From the NCBI GenBank assembly GCA_964615935.1, contig CAZTTG010000168.1, positions 1-5,182 on the forward strand: DNA of 5,182 bases, given 5' to 3'. The DNA comes from CAZTTG01 sp964615935 (GTDB lineage: Bacteria > Planctomycetota > UBA1135 > GCA-002686595). The notes beneath the pieces were generated by a model. The model was given only the letters and a program-made list of their open reading frames with translations, was not told where the DNA came from and searched no databases. The position numbers and the translations under genes were made by a program. The number at the start of each line of letters is the position of its first letter. Position 1 is the first letter of the stretch. This document shows positions 1 to 5,182 of this stretch, one piece after another.

Positions 1-121
1 CCGCTCCGCGGGCGCTCGCCGAGTAGACCGCTCACATCTGCCGTTGCTCCGGCCCACGCCTCACGGCCAGAGGAATCATCCGTCGGGGGCAGGAAACCCG
101 TCGGCTCCCCGGGGGGCGGAC
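1..121. other. Left-edge stretch without a supportable gene
   Basis: This is the sequence downstream of the recJ stop. On the plus strand, one frame reads Ala-Pro-Arg-Ala-Leu-Ala-Glu and then TAG at 24-26, which could be the tail of a gene converging on recJ. On the minus strand, a GTG at 33-35, with GGAG eleven bases upstream of it, opens a frame that runs off the edge and could be the start of a gene following recJ. Neither is long enough to judge. The heptamer CCGTCGG occurs twice, at 80-86 and 98-104. I see no hairpin followed by a T-run, so no intrinsic terminator for recJ is evident here. Confidence 0.4.
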
Positions 122-1867
122 TCACATGCCCAGCCGGCCGCAGCGGAAGTCGTGCACCAGGAGCTCCAGGTTGGTCTCGCCCCGCCAGGTGTTCCATCGC
201 GGGGTGTAGACCACGTGCAGGGGCTCGCCCATGCGGAGCTCGGAGCGGCGATCGGCCTTGCCGAAGGCCAGGGCCCGGTAGACCACCTCTCCCTTGCGCA
301 CCCGGATCGCCAGGTGCCGCTCGTCCTTGCCGATCACCCGCGGCTGCTCCGCCAGGCGCAGGTCGCTGGAGAGCAGCACGGGCCGCTCGTTTCCCCGGCC
401 GAAGGGCTCCAGCCGGTCGATCTCCCGCATCAGCTCGGGGGTCATGCGGCCCAGCGGCAGGTCGTAGTCGATCAGGAGCTCGCCGTCCGGGTGGCCGCCG
501 CCGCCGAGCATCTCGCGGGTCCTCGCGCAGATCGCCTCGCGCAGGGCGTCCACCCGATCGGCCGCGACCTCGCAGCCGGCCGCGTCGGCGTGCCCCCCGA
601 AGGCGCGCATGTGCGCGGCGCCGCCCTCCATGGCCCGGAGCACGTCGAAGCCGGGCACCGAGCGCGCGCTTCCCCGGCCGGCCTCGCCGTCCAGGCCGAT
701 CACCAGGGCCGGGCGGGCGAAGCGCTCGGCCAGGCGCGCGGCGACGATGCCCGCCACGCCCTGGTGCCAGCCCTGGCCGGCCAGCACCAGGAAGGGGTGC
801 GCCTCGGCGTCGCGGAACGAGGCTTCGGCCTGCTCCAGGGCCTCTTCCAGGAGCCGGCCCTCGATGGCGCGGCGCTCGACGTTCATCGAGTCGAGCTTCA
901 CCGCCAGCTGGCGGGCGCTTCCGCCGTCATCGCACAGCAGGAGCTCGAGCGCCAGGTGGGCCGATCCCAACCGACCCGCGGCGTTCAGGCGCGGGCCGAG
1001 CTGGAAGCCGACGTCCTCGGCGGTCAGGGTCCGCCTCAGCAGGCCGCACACGCCCAGCAGAGCCTCCAGTCCGGGGTGGCGGGTCCCCTGCAGGGACAGG
1101 AGTCCCCAGCGGGCCAGCACGCGGTTCTCGGAGACCAGCGGCACCACGTCGCAGACCGTGGCCAGGGCCACCAGCGAGGTGGCGTCGAGGAGGAAGGCGC
1201 GCAGGTCCTCCCGCACCCGCTCGGCGCCGGTGATCTCCCGAGCCAGGGCCCAGGCGAGCTTGTAGGCCACGCCCGAGCCGCACAGCTCGCGGAAGGGGTA
1301 GCGGGAGCTCGCGAGCTTGGGGTTGACGATCGCCACCGCGGGAGGGAGATCGCCCTCGGGGGGCTCGTGGTGGTCGGTGATGACCGTGTCGATCCCCCGG
1401 CGGCGAAGCTCGGCGATCGGCCCCACCGAGGAGGTGCCGTTGTCGACGCTGACCACCAGGCCGGCTCCCTCGCTCTGCGCCCGCCGCACCGAGTGCTCGC
1501 CGAAGGAGTAGCCGTCCTGGAGGCGATTGGGGACGTGCCAGGCGGCGCGCGCGCCCAGGAGTCGCAGGAGCCGCATCAGGATGGCGGTCCCGGCCAGCCC
1601 GTCGACGTCGTAGTCGCCGTGGACCAGGATGGTCTCCCCCTCGCGGATCGCTCGCGCCACCCGCCCGGCCGCGGCCGGCATGTCGGGCAGATCGAGGGGG
1701 TCGTTCAGCGCGTGCAGGCTGGCCTCCAGGAAGCTCGCCACCTCGGTCGGCTCGGCGTGGCCCCGGCCGACCAGGAGCCGGGCCACGGGCTCGGAGAGCC
1801 CCTGATCGCGAGCCAGAGCGCGCACGCTCTCGTCGTCGACGTCCCGGAGCTGCCAGCGCGTGGTCAA
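122..1867 (-). CDS. recJ: Single-stranded-DNA-specific exonuclease RecJ (DHH family)
   Basis: Predicted cytoplasmic 5'-to-3' single-strand DNA exonuclease. In the known family it acts in RecFOR recombination, mismatch repair and base-excision repair and needs divalent metal. The product is 581 aa, close to E. coli RecJ at about 577. The DHH-domain motifs are all visible: HGDYDVDG (83-90, metal-binding Asp85/87/89), VSVDNG (139-144), ITDHH (163-167), SGVAYKL (198-204), CDVVPL (239-244) and LGPRLNAAGR (290-299). The DHHA1 part follows with GWHQGVAGIVA (367-377) and AFGGHADAAG (422-431), then the C-terminal OB-like region containing PFGRGNERPVL (488-498). No key residue appears missing. I chose the TTG start at 1867 because GAGGAAG lies nine bases upstream and homology begins soon after. 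The same frame stays open much further upstream, but that sequence is Pro/Arg-rich, unlike RecJ, and runs antisense to selA. The gene is divergent from selA. Confidence 0.95.
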   Translation of the reverse strand: MTTRWQLRDVDDESVRALARDQGLSEPVARLLVGRGHAEPTEVASFLEASLHALNDPLDLPDMPAAAGRVARAIREGETILVHGDYDVDGLAGTAILMRLLRLLGARAAWHVPNRLQDGYSFGEHSVRRAQSEGAGLVVSVDNGTSSVGPIAELRRRGIDTVITDHHEPPEGDLPPAVAIVNPKLASSRYPFRELCGSGVAYKLAWALAREITGAERVREDLRAFLLDATSLVALATVCDVVPLVSENRVLARWGLLSLQGTRHPGLEALLGVCGLLRRTLTAEDVGFQLGPRLNAAGRLGSAHLALELLLCDDGGSARQLAVKLDSMNVERRAIEGRLLEEALEQAEASFRDAEAHPFLVLAGQGWHQGVAGIVAARLAERFARPALVIGLDGEAGRGSARSVPGFDVLRAMEGGAAHMRAFGGHADAAGCEVAADRVDALREAICARTREMLGGGGHPDGELLIDYDLPLGRMTPELMREIDRLEPFGRGNERPVLLSSDLRLAEQPRVIGKDERHLAIRVRKGEVVYRALAFGKADRRSELRMGEPLHVVYTPRWNTWRGETNLELLVHDFRCGRLGM

Positions 1868-1876
1868 GGGGTCTCG

Positions 1877-1883
1877 CTTCCTC
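1877..1883 (-). promoter_or_regulatory. Ribosome binding site deciding the recJ TTG start
   Basis: On the minus strand this reads GAGGAAG and ends nine bases before the TTG at 1867. It supports this non-ATG start over the in-frame ATG at 2020, which would add 51 residues without resemblance to RecJ. Confidence 0.6.
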
Positions 1884-2001
1884 GTTATGGGGGTGCGGGG
1901 CGAGTGTAAGCTGCCGCCCGCCGCCTGGCCAGCGGGGGGGCGGCGCGCCCCCGGGGCGGGCGGGATTTGCCCCCTTGGCGCTTGTGAGTCGGGGTGGGGC
2001 C

Positions 2002-2008
2002 GGAGGAG
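2002..2008 (+). promoter_or_regulatory. Ribosome binding site of selA
   Basis: GGAGGAG is a strong Shine-Dalgarno match ending ten bases before the ATG at 2019. It selects this start over the in-frame GTG at 1860, which lies opposite the 5' end of recJ and would add 53 residues with no SelA character. Confidence 0.75.
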
Positions 2009-2018
2009 ACTAGCGAGC

Positions 2019-3455
2019 ATGACCGGAGCACCGAACGAGGCCGCCGCAGCCTTTCGCCAGCTTCCCTCGGTGGAGTCCCTCCTCCTCAGCGAGGAGGTGA
2101 TCGGGATGGGGGGGGGCCTCTCCCGCGAGGTCCTGGCCGAGCTGGTGCGCGCGACCGTCGACGCCTGGCGGGGGCGCATCGCCCGCGAGGGCCTGGAGGC
2201 TCCGGCGGTGCGCGAGCGCATCGGGCGGGGAGAGCTCCTCGCCGACCTCGAGCGGGCGGTGCGCGTCGAGCGGGGGCGGGGTCTGCGGCCGGCGATCAAC
2301 GCCACCGGGGTCGTGCTGCACACCGGGCTGGGCCGGGCCCCGGTGCACCCCGAGGCGGCCGCGGCCATGGCGGAGGCCGCCGGCGCGTACTGCGTGCTGG
2401 AGGTCGACCGCTTCAGCGGCGAGCGCAACCAGCGGGACGATCGCCTGGGGGTGCTGCTGCGGCGCGCCACCGGGGCCCAGGAGGGCATCGCCGTCAACAA
2501 CTGCGCGGCCGCCGTGATGCTGGCGCTCAACACCTTCGGAGCGGGTCGCGAGGTGATCGTGAGTCGCGGCGAGCTGGTGGAGATCGGCGGCTCCTTCCGG
2601 ATGCCCGACGTGATGGAGCGCGCGGGAGTCAGCCTGCGCGAGGTGGGCACCACCAACCGCACGCGCCTCGAGGACTTCCGGCGGGCGATCGGCGACCGCA
2701 CCGGCCTCCTGCTCAAGGTCCACCGCAGCAACTTCCGCCAGCAGGGCTTCATCGCCGAGGTGGGGGCGGCCGAGCTGGCCGAGCTGGGGCGCGAGGCGGG
2801 CCTTCCCACGGCCTTCGACCTGGGCTCGGGCCGGCTCGAGCTCGAGGGCAGCCGGCCGCTGGAGCCCCTGGCCGATGAGGCCCGCGTGTCCGAGGCGGTC
2901 GCCGGCGGCGTGGACGTCGTGACCTTCTCGGGGGACAAGCTCCTCGGCGGCCCCCAGGCGGGACTGGTCGTCGGCCGGCGAGGCGCGGTGGCCGCGATGC
3001 GCGACAACCCGATGTACCGCGCCCTGCGCCTGGACAAGGCCACCCTGGCCGGCCTCGAGCGCACGCTCGAGCTCCTGCTCGACGGCCGCGGGGACGAGCT
3101 GCCGGCCCGGGGGATGATCCTGGCGACTCCGGAGGAGCTCGAGCTGCGAGCGCAGTTCCTGGCCCGCGGAATCGCGGAGCTTCCCGGCTACGAGGTGGAG
3201 GTGATCGAGGAGGCCTCCCAGCCGGGGAGCGGCAGCGCCCCGCACGTCTTCCTGCCCACCCGCGTGACGGCGGTCCGTCCCCTGGAGCGCTCGGTCGGCT
3301 CGCTCGCCGCGGCCCTGCGAGCCGGCGATCCCCCGGTCTTCGCCCGCATCCAGGAGGGGCGCCTGCTCCTGGATCCGCGCACGCTCCTGGAGGGGGACGA
3401 CGAGCGGCTGGTGGAGGCCTTCCGCGCGGTCGGTGGGCGGGGGAGCCCCTCTTGA
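2019..3455 (+). CDS. selA: L-seryl-tRNA(Sec) selenium transferase SelA
   Basis: PLP-dependent enzyme that converts seryl-tRNA(Sec) to selenocysteyl-tRNA(Sec) using selenophosphate. In studied bacteria it forms a large cytoplasmic ring-shaped homo-oligomer. The product is 478 aa (E. coli SelA is 463). The N-terminal tRNA-binding segment is present (FRQLPSVESLL, 12-22). The catalytic core follows: INATGVVLHTGLGRAP (93-108), VNNCAAAV (159-166), SRGELVEIGGSFRMPDVM (182-199), GTTNRT (210-215), HRSNF (235-239), DLGSG (267-271) and FSGDKLLGGPQAG (303-315). Lys307 is the expected Schiff-base lysine, matching Lys295 of E. coli. The C-terminal part keeps SQPGSGSAP (400-408) and the family's FARIQEGRLLLD (441-452). 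The gene appears intact. Codons 30-33 lie in a run of nine G. It depends on selB, selC and selD, none of which is in the window. The next gene follows with no real gap, so co-transcription is likely. Confidence 0.96.
   Translation: MTGAPNEAAAAFRQLPSVESLLLSEEVIGMGGGLSREVLAELVRATVDAWRGRIAREGLEAPAVRERIGRGELLADLERAVRVERGRGLRPAINATGVVLHTGLGRAPVHPEAAAAMAEAAGAYCVLEVDRFSGERNQRDDRLGVLLRRATGAQEGIAVNNCAAAVMLALNTFGAGREVIVSRGELVEIGGSFRMPDVMERAGVSLREVGTTNRTRLEDFRRAIGDRTGLLLKVHRSNFRQQGFIAEVGAAELAELGREAGLPTAFDLGSGRLELEGSRPLEPLADEARVSEAVAGGVDVVTFSGDKLLGGPQAGLVVGRRGAVAAMRDNPMYRALRLDKATLAGLERTLELLLDGRGDELPARGMILATPEELELRAQFLARGIAELPGYEVEVIEEASQPGSGSAPHVFLPTRVTAVRPLERSVGSLAAALRAGDPPVFARIQEGRLLLDPRTLLEGDDERLVEAFRAVGGRGSPS
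2108..2116 (+). repeat. Nine-G homopolymer within selA
   Basis: Nine consecutive G bases encode the end of Met30 and then Gly-Gly-Gly, between the N-terminal helix region and the rest of SelA. The reading frame is intact as given. A change of one base would truncate or scramble SelA after about 30 residues. Confidence 0.9.
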
Positions 3456-3469
3456 CCCCTGGAGATGCC

Positions 3470-4399
3470 GTGATCGAAATCGAGGGACTGCGCAAGGAGT
3501 ACGGCGAGCTGATCGCCGTGGACGACGTGAGCTTCTCCGCCCGGCCGGGGGAGATCTTCGGCCTCCTGGGCCCCAACGGCGCCGGCAAGTCGACCACCAT
3601 CGGCTGCATCTGCGGCCTGATCCCTCCCACCGACGGCCGCATCCGCGTCCTGGGTCTGGACACCGCGGCCGAGGGCGCCTGGGCGCGGCGCGAGCTGGGC
3701 CTCGTGCCCCAGGAGCTGGCCATCTACGAGGACGTGTCGGCGACCGAGAACCTGCGGTTCTGGGGCTCGGCCTACGGCCTGCGCGGAGAGGAGCTCCGGG
3801 GACGTGTGGCCGAGATCCTGGACCTGGTCGGCCTGGTGGATCGCGCCCGGGAGCCGGTCAAGCGCTTCAGCGGCGGCATGAAGCGGCGCCTCAACCTGGC
3901 CTGCGGCCTCGTGCACCGGCCCAAGGTGCTGCTGCTCGACGAGCCCACGGTGGGCGTGGATCCCCAGTCGCGCGTGCGGCTCCTGGAGCTGGTGCGCTCC
4001 GAGGTGTCGGCGGGGACCTGCGTGCTGTACACGACCCACTACATGGAGGAGGCCGAGGAGCTGTGCGACCGCCTGGCGGTCATCGACCACGGCCAGCTCA
4101 TCGCCTCGGGGACCCTGGAGGAGCTCCGCGGCATGGTCGGCGAGCGGGACGTGCTGCGGCTGGCGGGCCGCTTTGACCCCGAGGCCGTGCGGGGCGCCCT
4201 GCGCGAGCTGGAGGGGGTCGAGGTGGTGCAGGCGGACGAGGCCTCGCTGCGGCTCGCCCTCGAGGGCGCCTCCCGCCGGCTGCCCGAGCTCTTCGGCGCC
4301 CTGCAGTCGGCCGGCGGCGAGGTGCGCGAGACCACCCTGACCCAGCCCAGCCTGGAGAGCCTCTTCATCAAGCTGACCGGCAAGGAGCTCCGGGAGTAG
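3470..4399 (+). CDS. ABC-2 type exporter, ATP-binding protein
   Basis: Cytoplasmic ATPase that powers an ABC exporter; substrate unknown. Counting from the GTG at 3470 the protein is 309 aa. Motifs in order: Walker A GPNGAGKS (34-41), Q-loop Gln81 in LVPQE, signature FSGGM (133-137), Walker B LLLDEP (154-159), D-loop GVD (162-164) and switch histidine His190 in TTHYMEEAE. All catalytic residues are present. Residues from about 225 form the extra C-terminal domain typical of this subfamily (DUF4162-like, as in drug, antibiotic and Nod-factor exporter ATPases). The start is uncertain. The GTG gives the usual opening MIEIEGLRKEYG and has GGAG five bases upstream. A TTG at 3452, with GGGGGAG six bases upstream, adds six residues and overlaps the selA stop as TTGA, which would suggest translational coupling. 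The permease follows after two bases. Confidence 0.93.
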   Translation: MIEIEGLRKEYGELIAVDDVSFSARPGEIFGLLGPNGAGKSTTIGCICGLIPPTDGRIRVLGLDTAAEGAWARRELGLVPQELAIYEDVSATENLRFWGSAYGLRGEELRGRVAEILDLVGLVDRAREPVKRFSGGMKRRLNLACGLVHRPKVLLLDEPTVGVDPQSRVRLLELVRSEVSAGTCVLYTTHYMEEAEELCDRLAVIDHGQLIASGTLEELRGMVGERDVLRLAGRFDPEAVRGALRELEGVEVVQADEASLRLALEGASRRLPELFGALQSAGGEVRETTLTQPSLESLFIKLTGKELRE

Positions 4400-4401
4400 G
4401 C

Positions 4402-5182
4402 ATGGCCTTCGTCTGGAGCGCGGCCCTCAAGGACCTGCGGCGGATGGGGAGCGATCCCCTCTCGTTCCTGCTGTGGCTGGGGATCCCGCTCCTCATCGGG
4501 GGCATGATCATCCTGGCGACCGGCGGCCGAAAAGGGGTCTCGCCCCGGGCCGAGCTGCTGGTGGTGGACGAGGACGACAGCCTCCTGAGTCGGCTCCTCC
4601 TGGGGGCCCTGGGTCAGTCGGGGGCCGACTCGGTGGTGCAGGCCGAGGCGGTGGAGCGGGAGGAGGGTCTCGAGCGCATCCACGCCGGCGACGGCAGCGC
4701 GCTGCTGATCATCCCCGAGGGCTTCGGCGCGGCGATGCTGCGCGAGGAGCCCACCCGCCTCGAGCTTCTGAAGAACCCCGCGCAGACGATCCTGCCGGGG
4801 ATCGTCGAGGAGATGCTGAGCGTCCTCGTCGATGGATCGTTCTACGTCCATCGGGTGTTCGGGGAGGAGCTGCGGCAGATCGCGGACATGGTGGACGGGG
4901 AGGCGGACGCGGGGCCCATGGACGCGGACGTGGCCACCCTCAGCGTCTCGATCAACCGGGCCATGAGCCGCCTGGAGAAGTACCTCTTCCCGCCGGTGAT
5001 CGAGTACGAGACGGTGGCGATCGTGAAGGAGGGATCGGAGGCCGAGGAGCCCCCGGGGCTAGGGCTCCTGTTCCTGCCCGGGATCCTGTTCATGGCGCTG
5101 CTGTTCATGGCTCAGGGGATGAGCGAGGACCTGTGGAAGGAGCGCCGGCTGGGGACCCTGCGGCGCGCCCTCGGCTCACCCA
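4402..5182 (+). CDS. ABC-2 type transporter permease (partial, cut by right edge)
   Basis: Membrane subunit of the exporter whose ATPase lies just upstream. The ATG at 4402 follows the ATPase stop after two bases, with GGGAG five bases before it inside the end of the ATPase gene. The frame stays open to the edge: 260 complete codons, no stop. A hydrophobic segment at about 20-40 is the first membrane helix. A long hydrophilic, probably extracytoplasmic part follows (about 41-218), including LLVVDEDDS (52-60) and ALLIIPEGFG (100-109), patterns seen in ABC-2 permeases with a large first loop. A second helix spans about 219-238. SEDLWKERRLGTLRRAL (241-257) resembles the cytoplasmic E-x-GT-L segment expected to contact the ATPase. 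About four more helices should lie beyond the edge. Substrate cannot be inferred; drug, lipid or polysaccharide export are all possible. Confidence 0.88.
   Translation, partial: MAFVWSAALKDLRRMGSDPLSFLLWLGIPLLIGGMIILATGGRKGVSPRAELLVVDEDDSLLSRLLLGALGQSGADSVVQAEAVEREEGLERIHAGDGSALLIIPEGFGAAMLREEPTRLELLKNPAQTILPGIVEEMLSVLVDGSFYVHRVFGEELRQIADMVDGEADAGPMDADVATLSVSINRAMSRLEKYLFPPVIEYETVAIVKEGSEAEEPPGLGLLFLPGILFMALLFMAQGMSEDLWKERRLGTLRRALGSP

Larger units (their letters stand above)
1868..2018. promoter_or_regulatory. Divergent recJ/selA intergenic region
   Basis: This 151-bp spacer between two divergent start codons must hold the promoters of both recJ and selA if each is transcribed from here. 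It is unusually rich in G-tracts: 1934-1940 (seven G), 1953-1956, 1958-1960 and 1962-1964, separated by 12, 1 and 1 bases. It also contains the 8-bp palindrome GGCGCGCC at 1942-1949 and a weak stem, GGGGC 1953-1957 with GCCCC 1969-1973. No convincing -35/-10 pair is visible in either direction, which is common in high-GC genomes. I recognise no riboswitch or operator. The regulatory role is inferred from position only. Confidence 0.5.

Noticed and set aside
23..41. Possible selenocysteine tRNA (selC) anticodon arm: GTAGA 23-27 pairs with TCTGC 37-41, with TCA inside the loop at 32-34.
   Set aside because: The loop is nine bases instead of seven, the base before TCA is C instead of the conserved T33, no T-arm with a GTTCGA-like loop follows, and no acceptor stem or long variable arm can be drawn.
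44..1909. Plus-strand open frame of 621 codons opposite recJ.
   Set aside because: It is the antisense shadow of recJ. High GC suppresses stop codons, and the translation is a low-complexity Gln/His/Ala/Gly mix without domains.
1884..1910. Candidate recJ promoter on the minus strand: CTTACA (1905-1910), 15-base spacer, CATAAC (1884-1889).
   Set aside because: The spacer is short, each box matches only four of six positions, and transcription would begin within the ribosome binding site.
1860..2018. N-terminal extension of SelA from the GTG at 1860.
   Set aside because: The 53 extra residues show no SelA character, overlap the recJ start region, and the ATG at 2019 has a far better ribosome binding site.
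1868..3064. Upstream extension of the recJ frame, open for about 400 further codons opposite selA.
   Set aside because: The extension is Ser/Arg/Pro-rich, has no RecJ homology and lies antisense to the well-supported selA gene. RecJ has normal length from the TTG at 1867.
2010..4851. Several long minus-strand frames opposite selA, the ATPase and the permease.
   Set aside because: They are His/Gln/Ala/Arg-rich antisense translations without recognisable domains, and the plus-strand genes have full sets of family motifs.

Overview
The window comes from a high-GC bacterium (roughly 70% G+C by eye, codons ending almost always in G or C). SelA is the bacterial route to selenocysteine, so the host is a bacterium that very probably makes selenoproteins. 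The gene content does not fix the phylum. A deltaproteobacterial, myxococcal or similar high-GC lineage would fit, but this is a guess.

Layout: bases 1-121 hold no gene that can be supported. They may carry the last codons of a plus-strand gene or the first codons of a minus-strand gene. recJ (single-strand DNA exonuclease) runs leftward from a TTG start at 1867 to a stop at 122. A 151-bp divergent intergenic region (1868-2018), rich in G-tracts, separates it from selA (L-seryl-tRNA(Sec) selenium transferase), which runs rightward from 2019 to 3455. Directly behind selA, overlapping it or leaving a 14-base gap depending on the start chosen, is the ATPase of an ABC-2 type exporter (3470-4399). 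Two bases later begins its membrane permease (4402 onward), which is cut by the right edge after 260 codons.

How the genes work together: the ATPase and permease form an obvious exporter pair of unknown substrate and are probably co-transcribed with selA. Nothing in the sequence links the exporter functionally to selenium. selB, selC and selD, which SelA depends on, are not in the window. recJ is a DNA-repair housekeeping gene and shares only the divergent upstream region.

The window looks like ordinary chromosomal gene content. I see no mobile element, CRISPR array, rRNA, tRNA or clearly new system. The points worth a second look are a nine-G homopolymer inside the selA coding sequence, the G-tract-rich divergent spacer, and the unusual company selA keeps.
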